This document shows positions 15,200 through 23,424 of a stretch of DNA of 45,208 nucleotides, in pieces. Made by a program: the position numbers and the translations under genes. The notes below the pieces were generated by a model, which was not told the origin of the DNA, ran no database searches, and saw only the letters and a list, made by a program, of their open reading frames with translations. Where the stretch lies: the IMG/VR virus record IMGVR_UViG_3300017991_000027, positions 1 to 45,208 of that record. The stretch is one strand, 5' to 3'. This DNA is from a virus. Position 1 is the stretch's first letter. Each line of letters begins with the position of its first letter.

Positions 15200-15210
15200 G
15201 AGGTATAAGG
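15200..15210 (+). promoter_or_regulatory. GAGGTATAAGG promoter-like element inside the replication operon
   Basis: Exact third copy of the 11-mer found at 9606 and 10,251, here on the plus strand in the 47-nt gap after the primase-helicase gene. TATAAG (15,204-15,209) would be the -10; it is 16 nt from the ATG at 15,226, leaving room for a GGAAA ribosome site. No good -35 at normal spacing is seen (TTGAGT is 23 nt away), so it may need an activator or may itself be a protein-binding site. Confidence 0.45.
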
Positions 15211-15225
15211 AAAGGAAAAAACGCC

Positions 15226-15906
15226 ATGGCAGAACCAAAGATCGGAAGCAAGGCGGGCCCGTCTCCGGAAGACGTGAAGCGAGCCCAAGACAACAAGCGC
15301 TCACGCGAGCTCAACGTGGGGCTTTTCTACGCGGCCGCCAAGAGCGCCGGGGCGGAGGCGATCACCTTCCGCAAGATTGACGGCGGGGACGAGATCGTGA
15401 TCAAGGGACGAGTGGGCTCCCGGGCGTGTGAAGCCTCGATCGGCGTCCGTGAGGGACTTCCTTTCGACGTCCACGCCATGGCTTGCTTGGAGTCCTTTCG
15501 TCAAGGTAGGGCGGACCATGCGCCGCCCGCCGTGGACAAGCCGTGGCCACGGGAGCCGGCGGCGGAATATCTCCCGTCCGCCGAGCCCGCCCCCCAAGCC
15601 CAAGTGGACGAAGCGCTAGGCGTGGGCTCGGCTTGCGCCGTTCCCAACGCCCCGCCGGCGGCCGCTCCCGCCGTCGCCTCGAGCATCCGCACGGCGTCCG
15701 CAATCGCCGGGACACGCCCCAAGCGCCAAGCGTTCACCGATCCCAAGACGGGGCGGAAGATCACGGCCACGGGCTTCCCGGAATGTATCCGGGAAGGCTG
15801 TCCCCAACCGGTGGCCTATCCGGGCGGGGAATTCTGCGGCGGAGAGTGTGCCAAGAAACACCACACGGCGTTGGCGGCTCAACGCCAAGGGGTCAAACTC
15901 CCGTGA
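15226..15906 (+). CDS. Zinc-ribbon protein of the replication operon
   Basis: 226 residues from ATG 15,226 with GGAAA upstream. The first 90 residues form a small alpha/beta domain (LNVGLFYAAAKSAGAEAITF, EIVIKGRVGSRACEASI). A Pro/Ala-rich linker follows. The C-terminus has PECIREGCPQPVAYPGGEFC plus GGEC, four Cys spaced like a zinc ribbon. Small zinc-ribbon proteins in phage replication blocks often bind DNA, but the family is not one I recognise. It is flanked by primase-helicase and winged-helix genes and ends in a GTGA overlap. Confidence 0.7.
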   Translation: MAEPKIGSKAGPSPEDVKRAQDNKRSRELNVGLFYAAAKSAGAEAITFRKIDGGDEIVIKGRVGSRACEASIGVREGLPFDVHAMACLESFRQGRADHAPPAVDKPWPREPAAEYLPSAEPAPQAQVDEALGVGSACAVPNAPPAAAPAVASSIRTASAIAGTRPKRQAFTDPKTGRKITATGFPECIREGCPQPVAYPGGEFCGGECAKKHHTALAAQRQGVKLP

Positions 15907-16367
15907 GCGGAAAGCTCTTGGACTTGGCGGCCGCTCGCCGGCGGCTTCGCACCATGAGAGACAGCGATCGCGGGAGCTCCACGGCGGCCGCCGTGCTCAC
16001 GATCGATCAAGCCACGTACAAGGCGTGGGAAGAATCGGGCGGCGATCCTCTTGTTCCCCCGGGACCGGACTTTGACGGCGAGACGTACGATCCCGCCCAA
16101 GACAAGCTCCGGCTTGCCACCCAACTCGATCGCGTCCGTGAGCTCATGCGGGACGGTAAGTGGCGAACGCTCGCGGAGATATCCGCCGCCGTGTCCGTCC
16201 CCGGCGCTCCGTCCCCGGAAGCGTCCACGAGCGCCCGGCTCCGTGATCTCCGAAAGCCCAAGTTTGGGGCGTACACCGTGGAGCGCCGGCGGGTGGCTCG
16301 AGCTCGTGGGCTTTGGGAGTACCGGATGCCACGGTGGCAATTCCGCCCGCATGAGGTGAAGCCGTGA
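15903..16367 (+). CDS. Winged-helix DNA-binding protein
   Basis: 154 residues from GTG 15,903 (GTGA overlap with the previous stop). The C-terminal half reads LDRVRELMRDGKWRTLAEIS, then STSARLRDLRKPKFG and VERRRVARARGLWEYRM. This is the pattern of phage and prophage winged-helix proteins: a helix, a WRTL helix-turn-helix, a recognition helix with SARLRDLRK, then the wing. It may act at the phage origin or on early transcription. Tightly coupled to the Cas4-like nuclease gene that follows. Confidence 0.72.
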   Translation: MSGKLLDLAAARRRLRTMRDSDRGSSTAAAVLTIDQATYKAWEESGGDPLVPPGPDFDGETYDPAQDKLRLATQLDRVRELMRDGKWRTLAEISAAVSVPGAPSPEASTSARLRDLRKPKFGAYTVERRRVARARGLWEYRMPRWQFRPHEVKP

Positions 16368-18019
16368 GCTTTTCCGCTTCCCAGATATCCACGGCGGAGC
16401 TTTGCCTCCGGAAGTGGGCGTTTCTCAAGATCGACGGCGAGAAGCCTCCACCCAACCGGTACGCCAAACACGGGATCGAGACTCACGCCCAAGTGGCGAA
16501 GTGGCTCGCGGAGAAAGTCCCGCCGGATGACACCCACGAAGGCAAGACGGCGGCCGCCTTGATCCCGTACCTCCCGCCGCCCCAAGCCGTCCAACCACGC
16601 TTCGTGGAGGTACGCTTCGGAATGAAGCTCGCCGGCTTGGACTTCGTGGGCTTCGTGGACTTGTTCCACCCGGAACACGCCCGCCGCCCCCGGGTGTATG
16701 ACCACAAGACAACAAGCGGGCTCCAATGGGCCAAGACGCCCGCCGAGCTCGTGGGGGACGTCCAAGCCACCTTGTACGCGTTTTGGGGGATGATCCACTC
16801 GTCCGCGGACGTGCTCGATCTACAGTGGACGTATGCCACCCGAGACAAGCGCCCCAAGGTGCAAGTGGTGGAGCAAACCGTAACGAAGGCGGAGATCCGT
16901 CCCCGCCTCGAGCAAACACGAGACACGGCGCTCGAGCTCCAAGCGCTCTTGGACGAGCCGGGGCTCCGTGCTCTAGACGTTCCGTACGACGCCGCCGGGT
17001 GTGAAGCCTTCGGCGGGTGTCCCTTCCGCGAGAAGTGCAACCTATCACCACAAGAGAGGATCAAGTCCGTTATGTCACAAGGCGAACAGAAAGAGAGTTT
17101 CCTAGCCCGTCTCCGGTCCCGTCAAGCCGGCGGAGCGCCGGAAGGGGCAACGCCCCACCCGCCGCCCGCCACGCCGTCTCCGGCCGCCCCAAGCGCCGCC
17201 ACGGCCGTGAATCCGCCCGCCCCGCCCCCGGCGCCCGAGACGCCCCCGGCGCCCACCACGGCGGAGCCGGCGGCCGCCCCGGCGGGACCGCCCGCCACGC
17301 TCGCCGGTGAGAAAGTCTCCGCCGCCAAGAACAAGATCGCCGTGGAGACGGACTTGGCACGGCTCAACGCATGGGCGGAAGCGGACACCCGGAAGACGGT
17401 CCACAAGGCGATCGCCGCCCGGATCGGGGAGCTCGGCGGGAACGCCCCGCCCGCCGCCCCTAGCGCCGCCGAGACGCCCCCGGCGCCCGAGACGCCAGCG
17501 GAGCCGCCCCCGGCGCCGGCGGAGGCTCCTAGCCCGCCTCCCGCCCCGGCAACGCCGGCTCCGGCGGCCGCCACGCCCGCCCAAGCCGAGCTCGCCAAGA
17601 TGCATCCGGGCGGGACGTCGCCCGGAATCTCGTCCCCGCCGGCGGGTGTCCCCTCGGACGCCGAGCTCGAGCGGCGGCGGGAGCTCGCCAAGAGCGCCGT
17701 GGCGAACGCCGGCGGCTTCGTGCTCTTCGTCAATTGCGGGCCCGTCAAGGCTCCCAACGGGGACGCCCGCCCCGAGCTCGCCTCCACCCGGATCGCCCAC
17801 GTGCTCCGCGAGCTCGAGAAAGCCACCGGAGTGAAACACTACAAGGTGATCGACTATGGGAAAGGCGTGGGGATCTTCGCGGCCGCCGTCGCCCGGGACT
17901 TGATCGAGCGGCCGCCGGTGGGCGCTGTCATGATCAACACGGCGTCCCGGGAAGCCTTGGACGCCTTGCAGGCTTTCGAGGCGGCCGCCCACACGGTGAT
18001 CCACGGACATTCGGTGTAA
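16364..18019 (+). CDS. Cas4/RecB-like PD-(D/E)XK nuclease with long linker and C-terminal domain
   Basis: 551 residues from GTG 16,364. The nuclease domain (1-230) shows C14 in STAELCLRKWAF, DFVGFVDLFHP (motif II Asp), RVYDHKTTSG (Asp-x-Lys), DVQATLYAFW (QxxxY) and GCEAFGGCPFREKC, giving the four-Cys set of Cas4/AddB-type iron-sulphur nucleases. Residues 250-425 are Pro/Ala-rich low complexity broken by a helical module at 327-357 shared with a virion-region protein. The last about 130 residues form a folded domain (FVLFVNCGPVKAPNGDARPE) I do not recognise. Probably processes DNA ends in recombination; Cas4 use in CRISPR is not implied, as no cas genes are near. Confidence 0.8.
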   Translation: MSFSASQISTAELCLRKWAFLKIDGEKPPPNRYAKHGIETHAQVAKWLAEKVPPDDTHEGKTAAALIPYLPPPQAVQPRFVEVRFGMKLAGLDFVGFVDLFHPEHARRPRVYDHKTTSGLQWAKTPAELVGDVQATLYAFWGMIHSSADVLDLQWTYATRDKRPKVQVVEQTVTKAEIRPRLEQTRDTALELQALLDEPGLRALDVPYDAAGCEAFGGCPFREKCNLSPQERIKSVMSQGEQKESFLARLRSRQAGGAPEGATPHPPPATPSPAAPSAATAVNPPAPPPAPETPPAPTTAEPAAAPAGPPATLAGEKVSAAKNKIAVETDLARLNAWAEADTRKTVHKAIAARIGELGGNAPPAAPSAAETPPAPETPAEPPPAPAEAPSPPPAPATPAPAAATPAQAELAKMHPGGTSPGISSPPAGVPSDAELERRRELAKSAVANAGGFVLFVNCGPVKAPNGDARPELASTRIAHVLRELEKATGVKHYKVIDYGKGVGIFAAAVARDLIERPPVGAVMINTASREALDALQAFEAAAHTVIHGHSV

Positions 18020-18021
18020 GC

Positions 18022-18261
18022 ATGGATCCGCGTGGAAACATCGTGGAGCTTCCCGAGATCGATACGGCGAAAGACGAAGAGATCCGGAAGCTCAAAGAAG
18101 AGATCGAAGCTCGGAAGCTCGAGCCGATCACGAACGAAGAGCTCCCCATGGTGCGATCCATGAATCGCCACGAACGGAGAAAGTGGTATGCCGAAAAACG
18201 AAGAGAGCGCCGCCGAAAAGAACGAGAAGCCAAGCTCCGCCGAGCTCGATCCAAAGGGTAG
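18022..18261 (+). CDS. Small highly charged helical protein
   Basis: 79 residues, ATG at 18,022, 2 nt after the nuclease stop. It is almost wholly charged helix: DTAKDEEIRKLKEEIEARKL and, at the end, RHERRKWYAEKRRERRRKER. The basic C-terminus could bind nucleic acid. Its last 74 nt overlap the next gene. No family recognised. Confidence 0.6.
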   Translation: MDPRGNIVELPEIDTAKDEEIRKLKEEIEARKLEPITNEELPMVRSMNRHERRKWYAEKRRERRRKEREAKLRRARSKG

Positions 18262-18634
18262 ACACTTCCCGGCGGCTCCGTTCGCCAAGAGCGTGGACGT
18301 CACGGTGGACGGGACGGTGGAGATCGTGTTGATCCTCGATCTCGGATTCCGGATCTACCACGAAGCCCGCGTCTCGCTCTTCGGCGTCATGATCCCGCTC
18401 GGGGACAACGCCGAAGAGCGCCACGAGCTCGTCCGGCGCTTCGCCACCCATTGGATCAAGAACGGCGGGCCCGCCAAGTTGGACGTGTTCGTGTACGAGC
18501 TCGCCGGGATGGGGCTTGGAGCGATCGCGGAAGTCCGCCGCCAAGAGCTCGAGGCGGAGACGTTCAAACCGTTGGGCTTGCGGCCGCTGTCCAAAGCGCT
18601 CGTGGAGCAAGGCTTGGCGGAGTGGATATCCTAG
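18188..18634 (+). CDS. Staphylococcal-nuclease-fold protein with degenerate active site
   Basis: 148 residues from ATG 18,188, preceded by GGAG at 9-10 nt, which supports this start despite the 74-nt overlap. The sequence follows the SNase/thermonuclease layout: VDVTVDGTVEIVLILDLGF (DGDT position), EARVSLFGVMIP (RLxGxDxPE position) and the closing PLSKALVEQGLAEW, very like the family's VNEALVRQGLA. Key residues are changed: DGDT to DGTV, the Arg of the R-L-x-G strand to Ser, and the PE to PL. It is therefore probably a non-catalytic nucleic-acid-binding version. It precedes the helicase gene with a 13-nt overlap. Confidence 0.6.
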   Translation: MPKNEESAAEKNEKPSSAELDPKGRHFPAAPFAKSVDVTVDGTVEIVLILDLGFRIYHEARVSLFGVMIPLGDNAEERHELVRRFATHWIKNGGPAKLDVFVYELAGMGLGAIAEVRRQELEAETFKPLGLRPLSKALVEQGLAEWIS

Positions 18635-20340
18635 CGGAAAACACGCTCTCCGTTCCGCTGTCTCGCGAGCTCGGGCGAATCGCCCGGCTCCCCCGGCGGG
18701 TGTATGGGGACGGCGAGCTCGAGTCCACGGCGCTCGAGCTCTCCGAAGCTCTCCGCACGCCCGCCGGGGACATGACACTCCGCCCGATCCAAGCCCAAGC
18801 CTTGCTCGAGCTCGGCTTGGGTGGCGGGCTCTTCGGCGTCATCCGGGTGGGCGCCGGAAAGACGTTGATCTCGTTCTTGGCGCCCGTGGTGACTTTCGCG
18901 GAGCGGCCGCTTCTACTCGTCCCCGCCAAGCTCGCGGACAAGACGATCCGCGATTGGAGCGAGCTCGCCACCCATTGGACGATCCCGCCGCCTCGGATCA
19001 TCTCGTACGAGTGGTTGGGACGCGTCCAAGCGGCGGACGCGTTGGAAGAGCTCGCCCCGGACTTGATCGTGGCGGACGAAGCCCACAAGCTCAAGAACCC
19101 AAAGGCGGCCGTTACACGGCGAGTCCGCCGCTACATGAGAGCGAAGCCCCAAACCCACTTCGTGGCCATGAGTGGAACGATCACGAAGCGGAGCCTCCAC
19201 GACTTCGCCCACTTGCTCCGTTGGGTGTTCACGGACGGAAGTGTCCCGATCCCCGTGGTACGTGGCGATCTCGAGATATGGGCGGACGCCTTGGACGAGC
19301 GGAAGGGGCAAGTCCGCCGAGCCGATCCGGGCGCTCTCCGCGCACTATGCAACGCCGAAGAGCGGAGCTTGTGGCGGACGGACGTACGCTCCGCCGCCCG
19401 CCGGGCGTTCCGCCGGCGGCTCGTGGAAACGCCGGGCGTGGTTGCCACGGCGGAGACGCCGATCGACGCGTCGATCGTGATCACGGCGAGCTCCCCACCG
19501 GAGACGGAGCTCACGGACGCCGCCTTCGATCAACTCCGCCGGACGTGGACAACGCCGGACGGTTGGCCCATCTCGGACGGGCTCGCCATGGCTCGCCACG
19601 CTCGCGAGCTCGCCTTGGGTTTCTTCTACGTGTGGGATCCGCGGCCGCCTCGTTCGTGGCTCAACGCTCGGGCGGCGTGGTGCGCCTATGTCCGGAAGAT
19701 CCTCGCACGCTCGCGATCGCTGGACTCGGAGCTCCAAGTCCGCAACGCCCACCCGGACGCCGAAGAGCTCCAAGAGTGGTTGGCCGTGCGGGACAGTTTC
19801 GAGCCCAACACGGTCCCCCGTTGGGTGGACGAGAGCGTGATCGATCACGCCGCCGGGTGGCTCCACGACGTGGGCGGGATCGCGTGGACGGGCCATACGT
19901 GCTTTGGAGCTCGCTTGGCGGAAGTCGCCGGCGTCCCCTACTTCGGACGGGGCGGGCTCTCGGCGGGCGGGCTCTCGATCAACGATCAAGAGCCGGGCGC
20001 TCCCATGGTTTGCTCCGTGCAATCCAACGCGGAGGGACGAAACCTCCAAGCGTGGAGCTCCAACTTGATCACGAGCCCGCCGCCCAACGGAGCCCAATGG
20101 GAGCAACTATTGGGACGGACTCACCGTGACGGACAAGAGGCGGACGAGATCGCCGTGGAGGTGATCGTCTCTTGCGCGGAACACGTGGGCGCCTTTTGGC
20201 AAGCCGTGGCGGACGCCCGATACGTCCAAGACGCCACCGGCTCGCCCCAAAAACTCTTGCTTGCGGACGTGGATATGCCGCAAGCCGGGGACGTCGTGCT
20301 TCGTCACGGAGCACGGTGGGACAAGAACCTAGGAACATGA
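18622..20340 (+). CDS. SNF2-type superfamily 2 helicase
   Basis: 572 residues from GTG 18,622, overlapping the previous gene by 13 nt. Motifs in order: RPIQAQALLELG (Q-like), RVGAGKTLIS (Walker A, about 75-84), LIVADEAHKLKNP (DEAH, about 148-160), HFVAMSGTITKRS (motif III), and near the end NLITSPPPNGAQWEQLLGRT followed by HRDGQ (motifs V-VI), the Q-x-x-GR-x-HR-x-GQ pattern of SNF2 helicases. Expected to remodel DNA or protein-DNA complexes at replication or recombination forks. The Walker A Gly-Ala-Gly-Lys-Thr is slightly unusual but functional-looking. Confidence 0.85.
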   Translation: MDILAENTLSVPLSRELGRIARLPRRVYGDGELESTALELSEALRTPAGDMTLRPIQAQALLELGLGGGLFGVIRVGAGKTLISFLAPVVTFAERPLLLVPAKLADKTIRDWSELATHWTIPPPRIISYEWLGRVQAADALEELAPDLIVADEAHKLKNPKAAVTRRVRRYMRAKPQTHFVAMSGTITKRSLHDFAHLLRWVFTDGSVPIPVVRGDLEIWADALDERKGQVRRADPGALRALCNAEERSLWRTDVRSAARRAFRRRLVETPGVVATAETPIDASIVITASSPPETELTDAAFDQLRRTWTTPDGWPISDGLAMARHARELALGFFYVWDPRPPRSWLNARAAWCAYVRKILARSRSLDSELQVRNAHPDAEELQEWLAVRDSFEPNTVPRWVDESVIDHAAGWLHDVGGIAWTGHTCFGARLAEVAGVPYFGRGGLSAGGLSINDQEPGAPMVCSVQSNAEGRNLQAWSSNLITSPPPNGAQWEQLLGRTHRDGQEADEIAVEVIVSCAEHVGAFWQAVADARYVQDATGSPQKLLLADVDMPQAGDVVLRHGARWDKNLGT

Positions 20341-20362
20341 AACGAAGACATGAGGTGAAGCC

Positions 20363-20854
20363 ATGGGGCTTTTTGACGGAATAGAAGACGCGGAGATATT
20401 CGAGCGTGGGAAGTTTCTCCCGCCCGCCTTCGTGGGTGTGTTGGAAGTGAAGCGGACGATCGCCAAGGAATCGATCAAGAGCGGCGTGGGCTTCATTGTG
20501 GAGTTTGAGGTGATCGAGTCCAACGTCCCGGACAAGGTGCCAGTGGGCTCGAAAGCCACGTGGTGGCAAGGCATGACGGATCGGACGGTCGCCTTCCCGG
20601 CGATTAAGGAATTCGTGGCCGTGCTCTCCGGTTTCGAGCGCCACCAGAAACAAGAGATCGAGGCGGAAGTCTCCCCCGTGATCCGGGGCGTCTTGGATCA
20701 CGCCACGGAGCATCCGGACGATAACGATCTCATCGGTTGCCGGATCGTTTGCGAGACGGTGAACAAGCGGACCAAGAACGATCGGGACTTCACGCTCCAC
20801 CTTTGGAGCCCGTACAAGCCGCCGGCGCCGGCGGAGGCGGAAGCGGCGGGCTAG
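20363..20854 (+). CDS. Probable single-stranded DNA-binding protein (DUF669-like)
   Basis: 163 residues, ATG at 20,363, with the GAGGTG ribosome site 6 nt upstream. The start GLFDGIEDAEIFERGKFLPP and the block GFIVEFEVIES...PVGSKATWWQG fit small OB-fold ssDNA-binding proteins found next to phage polymerases. A helical Pro/Glu/Ala tail ends the protein (PPAPAEAEAAG), as in many SSBs. Lies 1 nt before the polymerase start. Expected to coat ssDNA at the fork. Family from pattern and position. Confidence 0.7.
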   Translation: MGLFDGIEDAEIFERGKFLPPAFVGVLEVKRTIAKESIKSGVGFIVEFEVIESNVPDKVPVGSKATWWQGMTDRTVAFPAIKEFVAVLSGFERHQKQEIEAEVSPVIRGVLDHATEHPDDNDLIGCRIVCETVNKRTKNDRDFTLHLWSPYKPPAPAEAEAAG

Positions 20855-20855
20855 G

Positions 20856-22694
20856 ATGGGACCACGAGAGCCGATCGCCTTTGACTCGGAGACGGAGCTC
20901 ATACGCCCCGGCGTGCTCGCTCCGCGGCTTGTTTGCCTTTCGATTGCGGAAGGCGAAGACGCCGAGCTCGTCCACCACACGTCCGCCCGTCCGTGGGTGG
21001 AAGGCTTGCTCAAAGGCGATCGGATTCTCGTGGGTCACAACGTGGCGTATGACTTCGGCGTGATCGCCGCCGCTTTCCCGGACTTGCTTCCGGATATCTT
21101 CGCGGCGTACGACGCCGATCGCGTGACGGACACCAAGCTCCGCGAAAGCCTCCAACACCTTGGGCTTGGCGTGTATCGGGGCTTTGACTCCCAAGGCGGG
21201 AAGCGGATCAAACTCGGATACTCGCTTGGCGAGCTCGCCAAGCGCCGCCTTGGGCTCGAGCTCGAGAAAGACGGCGGGTGGAGGCTCCGGTACGGCGAGC
21301 TCCGAGACGTCCCGCTCGAGCGCTGGCCGGAAGCGGCTCGCCACTATGCGATCACGGACGCCGTGGCAACGCTCCGGCTCTTCCGTGATCAAGAGGCGGA
21401 GCGGGTGGACTTGCTCGTGGACGAGTTTCGCCAAGCTCGAGCGGCGTGGTGGCTTCACCTCATGGCGTGTTGGGGACTCACCACGGATCCGGCGGGCGTG
21501 CGGGAATTCACCCGGCGCACCCAACAAGAATACGATCGCGTGGAGGCGGAGCTCCAAGCGGCGGGCTTGATCCGGGCGAACGGCGTCCGAGACACGAAGG
21601 CGACGAAAGCCCGTGTGATCGCCGTGTGTGCCACGAAGGGGATCCCCATCCGCGTAACGAAGACGAAGCAACCCAAGTTGGACGCGGACACGCTCGAGAA
21701 TCTTGGCGATCCCTTGCTCGAGAAGTACGCCACGATCTCGAGCCTCAAGAAAAAGCTATCCACGGACGTGAAGCTCTTGGAGCGTGGGTTGATCCAACCA
21801 CGTTTCGATCTCGTGGAGACGGGGCGGACGAGCTCAAGCCCCAACGTGCAAAACCTCCCGCGGAAAGGCGGAGTCCGGGAGTGTTTCGTCCCCCGTCCCG
21901 GCTTCGTGTACGCGGCCGCGGACTATTCCGGCTTTGAGCTCCGGACAGTCTCCCAAGTGATCTTGAACAACGGTTGGCGGAGCAAGCTCGCGGAAGCGCT
22001 CAACGCCGGCTTTGATCCCCATCTCGAGCTCGCCCGGCGCATCTTGCGGATCCCGTATGACGAAGCGAAAGCACGGATCCACGAAGACGAAGTGGACTTG
22101 GCTCGCCAAACGGGGAAGGTGGGAAACTTCGGCTTTCCGGGCGGCTTGGGGATCGTCCGCTTCGTCCACTTCGCCCGCAAGCAATACGGCGTGATCCTCA
22201 CGGAGAAACAAGCGATCGAGCTCAAGCGCTATTGGCTCCAAGCGTGGCCGGAGTTTGATCTCTACTTCCGATGGGTGGGCGATCAATGCAACGAAGCGAT
22301 CCCCACCGTCCGCCAACTCTACTCCGGACGCGTCCGCGCAAACGTGAGCTTCACGGAGGCTTGTAACTCCTACTTCCAAGGCTTGGCGGCGGACGCCGCG
22401 AAAGCCGCCGGTTTCTTGATCGCCCGGGAGTGCTACACGGACACGAGCTCGCCGCTCTTCGGGAGCCGTCCGTGTAACTTCGTACATGACGAATTCATCT
22501 TGGAGACGCCGGACAACGCCGGGGCGTCCGCGGCCGCGGAGCGCTTGGCGGAGCTCATGGTGATCGGTGCGAAGCCGTGGCTCCCGGATCTGGACGTCGT
22601 GGCGGAGCCGTACCTCATGCGCCGTTGGAGCAAGAAAGCCAAGCCTATCCGGAACGAGTTGGGGGAGCTTGTACCGTGGGACCTAGCAGCATGA
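20856..22694 (+). CDS. Family A DNA polymerase with 3'-5' exonuclease domain
   Basis: 612 residues, ATG at 20,856. Exonuclease motifs: FDSETE (9-14), VGHNVAYDFG (Exo II) and HYAITDAVATL (Exo III), all with acidic residues kept, so proofreading is likely. Polymerase motifs: TGRTSSSPNVQNLPRK, motif A ADYSGFELR (about 353-361), motif B RQTGKVGNFGFPGG (about 416-429) and motif C FVHDEF (about 542-547). The Lys and Phe of motif B are present, but the usual Tyr of K-x3-F-x2-YG is replaced by Gly, as in other phage polymerases with FGFPGG. It overlaps the resolvase gene by 4 nt. The main replicative polymerase. Confidence 0.93.
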   Translation: MGPREPIAFDSETELIRPGVLAPRLVCLSIAEGEDAELVHHTSARPWVEGLLKGDRILVGHNVAYDFGVIAAAFPDLLPDIFAAYDADRVTDTKLRESLQHLGLGVYRGFDSQGGKRIKLGYSLGELAKRRLGLELEKDGGWRLRYGELRDVPLERWPEAARHYAITDAVATLRLFRDQEAERVDLLVDEFRQARAAWWLHLMACWGLTTDPAGVREFTRRTQQEYDRVEAELQAAGLIRANGVRDTKATKARVIAVCATKGIPIRVTKTKQPKLDADTLENLGDPLLEKYATISSLKKKLSTDVKLLERGLIQPRFDLVETGRTSSSPNVQNLPRKGGVRECFVPRPGFVYAAADYSGFELRTVSQVILNNGWRSKLAEALNAGFDPHLELARRILRIPYDEAKARIHEDEVDLARQTGKVGNFGFPGGLGIVRFVHFARKQYGVILTEKQAIELKRYWLQAWPEFDLYFRWVGDQCNEAIPTVRQLYSGRVRANVSFTEACNSYFQGLAADAAKAAGFLIARECYTDTSSPLFGSRPCNFVHDEFILETPDNAGASAAAERLAELMVIGAKPWLPDLDVVAEPYLMRRWSKKAKPIRNELGELVPWDLAA

Positions 22695-23134
22695 TCGCGA
22701 TCGATCCCGGCAAGTGGAGCGGGTGGGCTCTTTTCTTCCACGGCAAGCTCCAAGCCGCCGGCGTGCTCTCGGAGGCGACGATCTTGGACAAGCCGCCCAT
22801 GGTGGAGTGGGCGCCCGCCGTGGCGGTGATCGAGATCCCCCGGGCGTATCCGCTCGGGAAGGGGAAAGGCGATCCGCAAGACTTGATCAAGCTCGCGATC
22901 TTGGCGGGCGATCTTCGCGGCTTCTATCGCCGCCACGGGCTCCACACGGAGCTCGTGGAGCCCCGCCGGTGGAAGGGGACCGTCCCCAAGGATATCCACG
23001 GAGAGCGTGTTCTTGGGGCGCTAGCGCCGGACGAAGCGGCGATCCTCCCCACGCTCCCGAAGAGCAAGCGCCACAACATGGTGGACGCGATAGGGTTGGG
23101 CCTTTGGTGGCTCGAAAAAGAAGACATGAGGTGA
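22691..23134 (+). CDS. RuvC-like Holliday junction resolvase
   Basis: 147 residues from ATG 22,691 (ATGA overlap with the polymerase stop). RNase H-like fold: MIAIDPGKWSGWALF (Asp-5 in the first strand), VAVIEIPRAYP (catalytic Glu at about 45), then a helical middle (WKGTVPKDIHGERVL) and NMVDAIGLGLWWL with the final Asp near 130. This is the classic D-E-D layout of RuvC-type resolvases. It would cut branched DNA before packaging or during recombination-dependent replication. Confidence 0.82.
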   Translation: MIAIDPGKWSGWALFFHGKLQAAGVLSEATILDKPPMVEWAPAVAVIEIPRAYPLGKGKGDPQDLIKLAILAGDLRGFYRRHGLHTELVEPRRWKGTVPKDIHGERVLGALAPDEAAILPTLPKSKRHNMVDAIGLGLWWLEKEDMR

Positions 23135-23139
23135 TCGAT

Positions 23140-23424
23140 ATGAAGGAAGAGATCGAAAATCTGAAAAACAAGATCGTGGAAGCGCAAGACACGATCACGG
23201 ACTATCGAAAGCAATTGGACGAGCTCGCGGAGCAGATCGAAGGGTATCAAAACCAGTTAGACGAGATCGAGATCCAGATCGAAGAACGAGACGCCGATCT
23301 CCCGGAAAAAGTACACGAAGCGATCCGGCAGTTAACCTCTTTTGGGGATCCGTGGACGATCGCGCCAACGACGTGGCGAAATGATCTCGAGATGGCGCTC
23401 CGCTTGGAAGGGGTAACGTCATGA
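23140..23424 (+). CDS. Coiled-coil protein of the recombination block
   Basis: 94 residues from ATG 23,140 (GAGGTG ribosome site 7 nt upstream). The first 65 residues form a continuous heptad coiled coil (IENLKNKIVEAQDTITDYRK, QLDELAEQIEGYQNQLDEI). The C-terminal 30 residues form a small domain with SFGDPWTIAP. This part uses more A/T-rich codons than its neighbours. Function unknown; its overlap with the next coiled-coil gene suggests a paired role. Confidence 0.65.
   Translation: MKEEIENLKNKIVEAQDTITDYRKQLDELAEQIEGYQNQLDEIEIQIEERDADLPEKVHEAIRQLTSFGDPWTIAPTTWRNDLEMALRLEGVTS

Noticed and set aside
9606-15210. TATAAG elements as archaeal TATA boxes (halophilic virus)
   Set aside because: Spacing to ATG is too short for archaeal promoters, bacterial -35 boxes are present, protein acidity is not halophile-like, and the phage encodes a peptidoglycan endolysin.
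16364-18019. Cas4-like protein as part of a CRISPR adaptation module
   Set aside because: No cas1, cas2 or array in the window. Cas4/RecB-like nucleases are common in phage recombination modules.
20340-20386. Tiny frame MKRRHEVKPWGFLTE between helicase and ssDNA-binding genes
   Set aside because: It only covers the ribosome site and start of the next gene and is too short to support as a gene.
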